A DNA stretch of 60,525 bases from Phaeoceros laevis. Its lineage: Eukaryota; Anthocerotophyta; Anthocerotopsida; Notothyladales. Location: positions 1 through 60,525 of the forward strand of contig JBNGIQ010008532.1 in the NCBI GenBank assembly GCA_049999765.1. The letters are read 5' to 3'. The notes below the pieces were generated by a model, which had not been told where the DNA came from, searched no databases, and worked only from the letters and a program-made list of their open reading frames with translations. Numbering within the stretch: the stretch's first letter is position 1; each line of letters begins with the position of its first letter. This document shows, piece by piece, positions 1-10,075 of this stretch. The translations under genes were made by a program, and so were the position numbers.

Positions 1-740
1 TCAGGTTGCTGCACCGCGCCTCTCACGCCGCTGCGCTGCACGCTCCAATCGATCCAGCATCGCCGCGCTGCCTGCAATCCAGCAGGAAACCCGCCATGAA
101 ATCCCCCACTGCCAGCCTGCTCGATCCGGACCGTTCTTGGGCGCACGCTGCGCGAATCAACGCGCACCAGGTCGCGTGGACAGCGCGCCTAGGTGCGCAA
201 TCTCCACCTGCTCTGATACCATGCTAAAAATCCTTGCATTGAGCACGCCAGGATCGATGGCACAGTGGATTGAATCACGTGAGCGCACGGGAGAGGGCGT
301 TGAGCAAAACTTGTGAATGAAAGACGGTTATTATGGTTGTTCGCGCTCAGCGCGCTTATAGTGCTTTGTCTCAACGACTTTCATAACTATCATTTAAATA
401 CTAAGACTCCTAATACGAGTTGCTAACATTACCTCTACCAACAGTGCAACTATGCTAATGTGTGGTGCAATTGCAGCTGGCCAGCTCGCAGTGCAAGCGT
501 ACCAAGTTGAGCAGATGGGACCACAAAAGTAAAGACCGTGTAGGCACCAGTATCACAATGTCCACCTTGCAATTTTGCTACTAAGAACGGGAAAGGAGCA
601 ACTGTGGATGCGCTTCCTCATAAAATCTTGTCTCCTTCCACTTGTAGAACCGTGCTAAGTATGATTCAGAGTGACCTTCTTGTAATGGTTCACTACATTA
701 TAGACACACCAAAGCAAAAATACAAGTTTGACCACATTAC

Positions 741-811
741 ATAAATTCATAAATCACTCTTGGTCCATAAGGGGTTAACCCTCAAAAGCGGAACATGACA
801 TATTTGTCTAG
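741..811. repeat. piggyBac-like transposon end junction around TTAA
   Basis: A TTAA at 775-778 is followed by CCCTCAAAAGCGGAACATGA and then ACATATTTGTC. This run matches the left end of the piggyBac-like element at 58762 at about 25 of 33 positions. The sequence to the left of the TTAA reads, on the other strand, CCCCTTATGGACC, which also resembles a piggyBac-type end. Two decayed ends therefore appear to meet at one TTAA. I could not find the far end of either copy, so this is a relic call. Confidence 0.4.
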
Positions 812-2345
812 TGCAAGGCCTGACCACCATTTTTGGCATGTGGAGCACATGCCATGTTTTTAAATATATTATTTGTTTACACCATTGGTACAGTGTATGG
901 AGCTCTATCCAACAATATAGGGAAGTCTATACTTCAAAGCCCAGTGGCACATCTACATATGGCAGAAAAATGATATAAAACATAACGGGTTGAGGTCGAC
1001 TCCCTCGGGAAGTCGAGCCACACAAAAGTAATGGCTTTTCCTAGGGTTTTGACCCCTTCGGCCTTTAACTCCTAAACGTCCAAGGGACCTAAACGTGGCC
1101 GGTTACAATTCGTGAACTTGGCAAAACATATTTTGAATTAATTATTAAGGCTAATATTTGGTATCCTTAGAATCCTAACGACCTCCTCTACATCTTGGTT
1201 TTTGTCATAATCTCGTTCTCTAATATGATATGCATAAAATACAGTCTATAATGGCATCCAGCTCGCCGCCGTTAGGGTCTATACCCGGGATGCCATAACG
1301 CGGGCCCAGGAAGACGCGTTGATTGTGTCGCACTCACGGGTGCCCAATAAAACCCCAATAAACCCTTTACTTCAAAGCCCCTCTTACGTGTCGTGTGAGA
1401 GGTTAGACGTTTAGGATTTAACACACCGATATCGGGCTTAGATTAGTGTGGAGTGCGGCCCTTCGCTTAAATTGAACTTTTTTCCTACTTATGACTTTAC
1501 TCCAATTTGTTCCGATCAACTGGGTTACCTACCCCTTTGCGATTGTGAAGATTTAATGGACATCCCTGGCAATCTTTCGCTACCAATGTGACTCAAGGTG
1601 TGAGTCATTGTATTTCACAGGCCCCCCATCCACCTAGTGCTTTGGCGGGATAGAGCTCTCACTGTAGACGCCAACCATGATATGCTAGGACTCCCTACAA
1701 AGTAAGTGAGTGAGTTCCAGTATACTCCTGGAACTCCAATGAATGTCGCAAGGTTTGGGGTGAAACCGCTAGCCATTTAACTCGCGTTGATTAGGACCCT
1801 CTACTTGACCAGTATGGTCGCATTATTTCACAAAGTCAGCCTAATTTGCAACTCGCCCTAGATTGGTCGCTTTCACACTAGGACCACCAATCCACCCAAG
1901 GCAATACTAAGGTGGTGGCATGCAGCTAGCCAAACTTGGCCTTATAGTTTATTTCTGTCCTAGTTTGTTTGTCACTTTCGCCAAATGGTGTTTAGCCTCA
2001 CACTCTATAGAGGTGGCCGCGCCTAGGTCGGAATAAAATTCATTCATTCATTCATTCATAGAGTTCTGCAGAATCCTCGTTCCAGATAGAATTAGCTTGG
2101 TTAGACTAGGCTGCACGAGCTCTTTTAGGGTGTACTTGGTTGTTGCGGCATAGGCCCATGGGTCTGGCACGATTGGCTTAAACGTGGCAATAAATAGACA
2201 GAGAAATCCTTTCACCAAACCTTTGTGATCAGGGTTGCAAAGACACGAATTGTTTTTAGAAAACTATGTACAAATTTGCTCCTTGTCACAAAACTCGTCG
2301 TTGTCGAGACTACTATGGCCTGTATATTTGCCATCCTCTGGCCGA

Positions 2346-2396
2346 TGGAGAGAGAGGGGCAGCTTTACACGAGATCATGTAAAGTTGCCCCCCCTC
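2346..2396. repeat. Short inverted repeat (hairpin)
   Basis: The arm agaggggcagctttac is followed after about ten bases by gtaaagttgcccccc and then ctct, its near-perfect reverse complement. It lies just left of an assembly gap and next to F-box/kelch debris. It could be part of a foldback transposon; nothing indicates a function. Confidence 0.45.
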
Positions 2397-2434
2397 TGCT
2401 GAGTCGAGAACGTCTCCGCCAAGGAGTTGCTCTG

Positions 2435-2534
2435 NNNNNNNNNNNNNNNNNNNNNNNNNNNNNNNNNNNNNNNNNNNNNNNNNNNNNNNNNNNNNNNNNN
2501 NNNNNNNNNNNNNNNNNNNNNNNNNNNNNNNNNN
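2435..2534. other. Assembly gap (100 N)
   Basis: A run of 100 N, probably a fixed-length placeholder. It separates the 2346-2396 hairpin from the kelch-like fragment, so part of that pseudogene may be missing. Confidence 0.95.
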
Positions 2535-2574
2535 CCCCTCTCCATCGTCCCTGCATGAACTAGTACGAGCTGTG

Positions 2575-2995
2575 TGCGAAGATGTACGACTCCGGGGTTG
2601 GATCCTGGAGTCTCTTCCCGGCAAGTTTTGGGGAACCTCTGTTTGACACTCGCAATTGACTTGTCAGTAATACTGTGGTGCTGCTGGGAAACGTCTACTA
2701 CGTGGCAGTCAATTCTGTGTTCAACACGGATGCGATAATCTCCTTCAACTTGGAGGACATGAAGTGGAGGGTGGTGTACGAATTTGGTCCTAATCAGGTA
2801 GACATGATGCGTCTCGCCAGTCAGGGCGGCAAGTTCGCAGCAAAAAGAGGGCGAAGGGCATCAAGGAATTACCGCTGGAATTGGTGAGCAACATCGTCAG
2901 CAGGCTACTGGTATGGTGCTTATTGAGGGCAGCGGCTGTTTGCAAAGCGTGGAGGGAAGAGGTGAAATCGAAGCAATTCATTATGATTTATAACA
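2575..2995 (+). pseudogene. F-box/kelch-type protein remnant
   Basis: Two broken pieces of F-box/kelch-type protein lie side by side. The first (about 2578-2800) reads like a kelch repeat: a VYYVAVNSVF segment, then DAIISFNLEDMKWRVV. It is interrupted by an in-frame stop near 2660. The second (about 2855-2993) is a recognisable F-box, with LPLELVSNIVSRL followed by RAAAVCKAWREEV. In intact family members the F-box is N-terminal and the kelch repeats follow. Here the order is reversed, so this is either the tail of one dead copy beside the head of another or a rearranged copy. No start codon or continuous frame joins them. Confidence is high for the F-box motif and low for the history. Confidence 0.6.
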
Positions 2996-4676
2996 AAGTT
3001 CGTTGTGTCCAACCTTGGATGCGACATGGATGTTAATAAGCCTCCCACAGTGCTAGGCCTGGTGAGCACCTCCGGGACTCCTCTCTCTTCCTTGGTCTAG
3101 GACTCCCAATTAACCTACACAACAAATTTTTCCTCGCTCTCTCCTCACTCTTGCGTAATTGGATCATATGCTCGTTGTCAGGCTGTTATGATCATCCATG
3201 GATAGGAAGAGCCGCTCTCAGCATGCTAGCCTAGCAACTGATATCGATAGGATTACTAGGCGTGGTAGTAGTAGTAGTAGTAATGGGAGAACCCACACCT
3301 TAGTTAACTCCATATGGGAATCGGGTGCGCTGCCTTGTGTGTGGTAGTTATTACGTAATCAATCCACAGTCAAGTAGAAAATGCCTTTTTAAGCCCGTTT
3401 CAAGCTTTTTCCTATGAACGCGGCCTTAACAACACCACCACCTGTTGCGACGGGAATCTGCATATTGGAATTCATCAGGACTTCTCCAACTCCCCGTCCA
3501 CAGTCGCTTTTCTTCAACTGGCAGCAATCTTCATGAATGCAGGGAATCGTTTGCTATTGAGGGTTGGCTGTGGCAGCAACGGCAACTAGATGGAGCAGTC
3601 AAAGAAGCAGTTGGGAGCCCGACTAGGGCAGTCTTAGCAAGTTTTCCAACTAGGCAAGCGCTATGCTCCCGTAGACCAGTGCCTTGAGCTCGCGATCATG
3701 GCATGCATTTATGTTGTGACCCTGTTTCTTTGCTTGAAAATTGAGCTTGACTCACATGTGCAACAGGTTTTTGCATTATACAACACTCTTCTGAATGCTT
3801 TAGACGCATAAAAAGGGGCTCGCCTTTTTTTTTTTAGCAACTTGAGGCACTTTATAGAAAGAAAAAATTTTCACCTTACAACATAAGAGAATTTTACCCT
3901 GTCCTAAATGACTAGTCGACTAGGCTAAGGCTATGAACATTCGTATGGATAATCATATCATCATCGCAAAAGCCAAGGTGATCAACGCGATGACCCGTAG
4001 CATCTTGAGTTAGGTTAGGAGGGGGAGGCGACGGGAGGGAGGCTAAATTAGTGTTGACAGGGCATGCATGTTCCTCGGCGTCAACGAAATACATATGAAT
4101 ACATTTGTGGCGGTGACCTGTCGTTTTGCACGAAAGGTACGGAAGAGAGCAAAGGTAATGAGCTTGGCGGTAGTTGCGAATTGCAACCAGGAATTGGGTA
4201 TGGGCATCATTGGTATTTACTACCACTGCAGCTAAAATCTGCATCTTCTTTAGTTTGGTTAAGATAAGGGGCTCGCCTTTTTCTGTTTTCATGCTTGTTC
4301 AGGTCGCGTGCGTTTGTTTAGGTCTTATGTTGCCAAGAACTTTCTTGTGTGTTGTTTCGCTACTTAAGCTAGTGGCAGCCTAGGCTGAGCATGACCCTAG
4401 ATTTCTGTCTAACGAGTGTTACTTGTACGCTTTTTCAGGCTTACTACCATGGGTTCCTGCCGACATGCTTCAGCACGACATCGTATTTTTCATCACTCAT
4501 ACATTCTTTTTGCTCGAAATTAACAATTTTTATACTTCCTAAATCTATCTCAGACTACAAATTCACTCAAAATGGAAAGTTTGGAAAGACAAACAATATC
4601 TTCTTGCTATTCTCACCAAGTTTCTCCTCTAAAGCTATTTTTACTTTTATCAACGTGCATTCCTCTTCAAATCTCC

Positions 4677-4776
4677 NNNNNNNNNNNNNNNNNNNNNNNN
4701 NNNNNNNNNNNNNNNNNNNNNNNNNNNNNNNNNNNNNNNNNNNNNNNNNNNNNNNNNNNNNNNNNNNNNNNNNNNN
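4677..4776. other. Assembly gap (100 N)
   Basis: A run of 100 N inside AT-rich non-coding sequence. It interrupts no recognised gene. Confidence 0.95.
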
Positions 4777-5704
4777 ACCCATAGATGTTTTTCATCGCCC
4801 TACAAAATACCTTAAGATTATCATCCCGATCTTCGATCAAAACACCAAAAATAAAAAAACACTGTTACTATGACTCCGAATTCTTGTCAATTCTAGGACT
4901 CTCCAATTCCTCTAACATCTGCAACCTTATTGTCACTCTTTTCTTTTCTCTCTGAACTCTTCTCCACATATCTAGGATCTTTTTGTCGGATCCACAAGAT
5001 GAAGATCTTTCTCCGCTTGCATGTGTTGTGAGGGGAGTTGGTAAAGTCTTGTTTGGTCAAGGTGGAACCTGGAGTTGCAACCGTACGCTGCAACCGTGCC
5101 TCAATTTCTAGCCCCTGCCTTTGTGCATGTCATGGAGTCTTGTGCCGAGTGTGTTTGCCCTTCCTCGTGAGTTTGCTATCCTTGGCCCGGTCCTGGAGGC
5201 ATTCACTTTTTCTGCTCAATTTCAACCCTAAACCATAAACCTCCTCCACTTTCAAGTTTAGGTTTCGTTCTAGGTTTAGGTTAAATTTAAGACGAGCTGT
5301 CATGCTGTGGACCTGGTTGGGTACGTAAGGAGTGCAATGTAAGTTTTGGATGTAGGGTTTGCAATCTAAGATCCAGGTCACACAAATTTAATTCCCTTTA
5401 TGAACGTTGGCGGGAAGTGTGGTGACCGTTATCCTTAGGCTGCGGGTTTAATAATAACCGCAGGTTTAGACCGGGGTAGGAGCCAGTGCAGCTGCTTCCA
5501 GCAGCTTCAGCACCTGCTGAGGATACTTCACAACGCAACGGCTCACGGCGCACCAGCACTTAGGGATACTGGGCGCGAAGGGCAAGTGGAAATCCTTTGT
5601 CTTGTGGGGTTTGCGTCGGAATGCTATTTAGCGGTTTAGCCTTGTCGTGACGTGAATTTGTGCATTGCCAATAGGTTTTCCGCATCACTGCAAAGGATGC
5701 GTGA

Positions 5705-5770
5705 AGGTCCACAATGAGCAACATAGTCAAGCACGGCAGGTCCACAATGAGCAACATAGTCAAGCACGGC
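5705..5770. repeat. 33-bp perfect tandem duplication
   Basis: The unit begins aggtccacaatgagcaacat and ends caagcacggc. It occurs twice head-to-tail with no differences, at 5705-5737 and 5738-5770. The perfect identity suggests a recent duplication. Confidence 0.9.
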
Positions 5771-6081
5771 AAAAGAGTGATCTGATTAGCAGAACTGTTT
5801 ACTAGAAAGCGGCTAAGTAATGGTCCACGCGACAGACTTGAAGGACGGTGCGACACAGCAAAGGCGCGGAGGCTCCGCCTGCCTGCCTGTGAAGGGGATT
5901 ACACAGATACACTAGTTTGTAAAGGCATTTATTATTTTGTTGATGACATGCGGGCGCGCCAGTCACTGTTCGCTGATTATGCTGCCGCCACGTGGCGCTG
6001 CCACCACAGGCTCTATTGGCGACCGGTCCAAAGTTGTAGGCAAGCGGTTTGTCCCACTCGTTGCAACGGGGTGGGAGTCCG

Positions 6082-6176
6082 TGGGACATATTCGCATGCC
6101 GAAACCTGAGTTGGCGCTCGGTTGTCACATACACATGCATGCGACAAACCGAGATGAGCTCTGCGAAAATGTCCCA
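6082..6176. repeat. 95-nt imperfect foldback
   Basis: The outer arms tgggacatattcgca (6082-6096) and tgcgaaaatgtccca (6162-6176) pair with one mismatch. An inner pair, ctcggttgtc and gacaaaccgag, extends the stem. The foldback lies between longer inverted copies of ggcaagcggtttgtcc (about 6037-6052) and its complement (about 6403-6418). This fits a MITE-like foldback element; a small-RNA precursor is possible but untested. Confidence 0.5.
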
Positions 6177-7038
6177 AAGCCCTTGTGCCATACTGGCATT
6201 TATACATGACGTGGTGCTTCTTAGGTGGCACCCTCTTTAGGGCTTAGGGGGTTTAGCCTCCTAGTTGGCGGCTCTGACCAGTCAACGTCTCTCCTTGCCT
6301 TTGCGCCGCGCCGCTCCTACTAGTGCCTAATCACGCATACACCGCTCCACGTCGTCGGTCGTACTCATGCGTGGCGCTCGTCATCCAGGTGTGGGACAAG
6401 TTATGGACAAACCGCTTGCCAACCGGAGCTCCTGGCTTGCATCAAAAATTAAGCTTATCATATCATGTTGTAGACTCCACGAGTCAGTCGCAAACGCAAC
6501 GCTGCCAATCAAAAAGCGTACAGACCAGCTTGACATCATGCTATGGCCCGGTATACGTCACGCATGGTTTATATTTCGTTTGCGCATATGTCGGATGAAA
6601 CTATGCCACACGTCGCTAACTCATTGCGCGCATCCTTATGGCTATCGGGGAGCCATCGGGTTGTCAGCTATACCCCCACCGAAAATAAACCCGACCTTGA
6701 CATCGACCCCGACTACGGTAAAGGACAAGTTTCTTACTTGGGTCGGGCTCATGTAAACCGGCCCACCGGCTCTATGTGTCAGCCTCACAGGAAGTGCCAC
6801 ATGGGCAATCCTTAATTGAATCCTGTGCTTGTAATTTACACGTACTACAGCGGAGAGCTAGCCACGTTCCCTCGCCACTTGGCGCTCATGCGCACAGCTC
6901 GTCTTCGGGTTCGAGGGCTCAGCAGGCATTTCTTCACGCCGTGATCTGCTAGCAGAGATCTAGAGCGGAGTACCACAGATTCGACGAGCCGCAATTCAGT
7001 ATCCGCACATTTTGGAGAATTGGAGAAGTGATCCAAGC

Positions 7039-7979
7039 ATGGCGAGAACGATGAGGTTACTCAGGCTGGTGCAAAGAGGCGCCTCAACAAGATTGAATGA
7101 GTGTCAGTCGCAACTTGTTGGCAGCACACGATTGGGGATAACACGTCTCTATGCAAGTGAGGTAAGGACTCCAGATAGTGCTATGTTTGATTGCCGGTGG
7201 TTGGACCTGTGACAATGAGTGCGATGAGCTTGTGTCACATTCAACTTGAAACTTCGTTTCAGTTGCGAGTCTGCTCTCATTCGAAATCTACACAATCGGT
7301 CGTGCAGCCTGCTAGGGAACATCATGAGGAGAAGCATGAAACCGCGAAGATGGTGAACGAAGGTGGTCAGGATCACAAAACATTTGACCAAGCTAAGAAG
7401 GATGCCCCTTTCGGCAGCGGTAGGGCTGGCCAAACAGGAAGCGAGAGGGTGGAGGAAGCTGCGGGCGATGTCAAGGAGGAAGGCGAGAAATATATCAGAC
7501 AAGCCTCGGACAAGGCTGGGGATGTTGCAGGGAAGGCTAAAGAAACAGCCAAGGAGAAAACAGGGCAGGCCAAGGAGAAGGCGGAGGAGATGACTGAGAA
7601 AGGCAAGGAAACCGCACAGGAGATGAAGGAGAAGGCCAAGCACACCACGGAGAAGACCAAGGAAACAGCAGAGGATATGGCGGCCAAGGGTAAGGAGACT
7701 GCAAGGGCGGCGATGGACAAGACCAAGGAGACGGCCGAGAAAACCACCGGTTCCGCGCAGTCCATGGCTCATTCCGTGAAAGAAGCAGCTGAGAGGGAGG
7801 CGAGGACCGCCGCTGACATGGTCAAAGACATCCCGAAGAAGGCCTCTGAGACCACAGGAGACTTGAAACAGGTTGCGGTGGAGGCTGCCAAGGCACTCAA
7901 ACGGGATGCTGAGAAGCTAGCAGAGAAGGTCGGCCTCAAGGACCCTAAGCCAGGGAACCTAGATCGAAGGGAGTCATAG
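7039..7979 (+). CDS. LEA group 3-like protein with mitochondrial-type presequence
   Basis: Group 3 LEA proteins are disordered in water, form amphipathic helices on drying and protect membranes and enzymes. Exon 1 (7039-7161, ATG at 7039) encodes 41 residues starting MARTMRLLRLVQRGASTRL. It is rich in Arg, Ser and Leu and almost lacks acids, as in a mitochondrial targeting peptide. The intron starts at GTAAGG (7162). Two in-frame acceptors are possible, with exon 2 starting at 7263 or 7308. Exon 2 carries many 11-residue-type Lys/Glu/Ala/Thr repeats such as EKGKETAQEMKEKAK and DKTKETAEKT, then a tail ending PGNLDRRES. No folded domain or membrane helix is visible. By family knowledge the closest analogues are the mitochondrial LEA proteins of seeds; organelle choice is inferred from the presequence. 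The acceptor is the main uncertainty. Confidence 0.8.
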
Positions 7980-8698
7980 GAGCCTACTGGTGATCAATGC
8001 CTGAGCAGATTTCAGCATAATGCATGTGCTGTTTGAAGGCAAATGCGGCTGTACAGACCTGTAGGTTTTGGGAGGACACCATTTTTAGCACACATCTCAG
8101 ATTTTCGGAAGCAGTGAGCCCTTCCATCTAAAATGTTTTTGAATGTGGGAATCTGCAAGTTTAGCTGATACAAATGGTAGAGACAAGAGACTCTGTGATT
8201 ATCGACTCCAGTCTGTTACTCGAAGAAATTCAGTTCCTGATAAACTGACTTGCAATCAAAACATTTGCATTTTGACGCGTTTTGTGAGGCACTGCGTCTG
8301 ATGCATGTTTGTGAATGGCATAAGAGCTTGACAGTCACCGGCAGCTACTTGTTTCGAATTTCGCGTAGCTTGAAATGTGATGACAAGAACTTCGAAGTAA
8401 GATGAGGGAAATACGGCTTAGGGTAATTCAAGGGCTGCGTGTCGCGTATCTAGCGACCTTGAGCGCATTAGTATGTGGAAGGCGTGCCATACATCACATT
8501 CCGATGACGATAACGAAAGGCGATCCACATGCTTGCGATTGCTCGTCACGCCACGCCATCCTGCTCGCGTCCAGGCCTAGGATTCTGCTGCATTTTTATC
8601 ACGACACGGCTGGACTGCAGGATTTGAAAGGGGGGTGTTTTCACTCGGTGTGACTGAATCCTGTGCTGGCCCCGACTCTGCTGGCTCTGGATGCCAGG
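7980..8698. other. Intergenic, LEA 3' flank and HO1 upstream region
   Basis: No gene or repeat is recognised. It should hold the 3' UTR of the LEA gene and the promoter and leader of HO1. I see no clear TATA box. Confidence 0.45.
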
Positions 8699-10075
8699 AT
8701 GGCGGTGGTGGTGGGAGAGCTTCAAAGGTGCGTTCATCTGGGGCGAATTTCAGGGGTGAATTCGGGCTCCAGGGTGTCTTGTAACGCAGAAAATGCACCT
8801 CGGCAGAGAGTGCGGTGCCAACCCAGCCATTGGGATGCGGATTCTGCCCGCAACGGGCAAGGCGGTGGTTATCCTAGGGTAGAGCTCAGGCGGCAATGGC
8901 GGTCATTTTCTGGTGGACTGGATGGCTATGCGCAACTGCAGCAACTTGGATTAGGATGCAGCAAGGTGTTTGTGGTGAGAGCAGGGCCGGATGCCACCGC
9001 CGAGGAGACGGCTCCTGCTGACGCAGTGGAGCCAAAGGAGCCAAAGCCTGCTCCGAGGTATCCGGGAGAGAAGAAGGGGTTCGTGGAGGAGATGCGGTTT
9101 GTAGCCATGAAGTTGCACACAAAGGATCAATCCAAGGAAGGAGAGCGGGACGCGCAGACACCGGTGGCCAAGTGGAAGCCGACCGTGGATGGGTACATCC
9201 AATTCCTGGTAGACAGCAAGGAGGTATACGATACCATGGAGAGAATAGTGGAGGAGGCAGCCGATCCTTCATGTAAGACTTCAGAGTGTGACACACAGGA
9301 CGTCTCTGGGGTTTTTGGCCGTTATCACATGAGCAAGCACTTTCTCGCACACTGTGCCTAAACTCCTTTGATGAAATGTTGTTCTGCAGACGCTGTTTTC
9401 AGGAATACGGGCTTGGAGAGATCAGCTGCCCTGGCAAAGGATTTAGACTGGTTCAAGAGTGAAGGCCATAATATTCCTTCGCCTGGCACTGCTGGAAGAG
9501 AGTATGCCGAGTACTTGCTCAAGCTGGCAAAGGAGGATCCGCCGGGGTTTATCTGCCATTACTACAACGTGTACTTTGCACACACGGCCGGCGGTCGGTT
9601 TATTGGTAAAAAGGTATTGCAAGCGTTGCACATTTCTAGATCTCTGTAAAAATTTGGGTGGCATGTCAAGTGAGGCCAAGCTCTCACTAGTGGCCAGGAT
9701 TGTGTTGATACCAGTCGTGTGCCATCCTTGCAGGTATCGGATGACGTCTTGGATGGAAGGACACTAGAATTCTACAAGTGGGATGGAGATGTGAAGGAGA
9801 TCTTGGCCTCTGTCAAGGAAAAGCTGAACAAAGTGGCCGAGGTACACTTTCCTCCGAAATGAAGCTTTGTTCTTTAAGCTTCAGTTGCAGAAGCTTGGGG
9901 ATGCTTTTGCTGTCTTGGTACAAGCTGCTGGTAGCAGAGCTCTGATTTGGTGTTTTTTTTGTCTTTTCGACAGGAGTGGTCTAGGGAATCTAAAAACCAT
10001 TGCTTGGAGGAGACGGAATTGTCTTTCTCATATTCTGGAAAGCTGTTGCGGCTCATTGCAAGTGCCCCGCAGTAA
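8699..10075 (+). CDS. HO1: Heme oxygenase 1 (HY1/HO1 type), plastid
   Basis: Cleaves heme with ferredoxin-derived electrons to biliverdin IX-alpha, CO and iron in the plastid stroma, the first step to the phytochrome chromophore. Four exons: 8699-9272, 9390-9613, 9734-9841, 9974-10075; all junctions are GT-AG and the frame closes at 335 residues. Residues 1 to about 110 are an Arg/Ser-rich transit peptide plus a Pro/Glu linker. The catalytic part begins GFVEEMRFVAMKLHTKDQ, whose His is the expected heme ligand. Next comes FRNTGLERSAALAKDLDWF, then FICHYYNVYFAHTAGGR and IGKK, the conserved distal-helix region, then LEFYKWDGD and KNHCLEETE near the C terminus. GTG at 8663 is in frame upstream, but 8699 is the first ATG. 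The pattern fits the HO1 (HY1) clade rather than HO2, which lacks the His. Confidence 0.96.

Larger units (their letters stand above)
1..2434. other. Intergenic, repeat-rich, no gene recognised
   Basis: I see no coding region with recognisable protein similarity here. Open frames are short and lack ATG starts or conserved motifs. The stretch contains a TTAA-centred junction of two transposon-like ends near 775-778, a short hairpin around 993-1018 (ggtcgactccc / ggaagtcgagcc) and a CATT microsatellite near 2040-2059. Most of it is probably decayed transposon sequence. Confidence 0.5.
2996..7038. other. Intergenic, repeats and foldbacks, no gene recognised
   Basis: No protein family is recognisable on either strand. 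The region contains a GTA microsatellite near 3262-3281, a 33-bp tandem duplication at 5705-5770, a foldback at 6082-6176 and a pair of 16-bp inverted repeats near 6036-6052 and 6402-6418. The last few hundred bases before 7039 should hold the promoter and 5' leader of the LEA gene. Confidence 0.5.

Noticed and set aside
7149-7772. 207-codon Leu-rich open frame on the minus strand
   Set aside because: It is the complement of the Lys/Glu-rich LEA repeats; the hydrophobic look is a codon-mirror effect.
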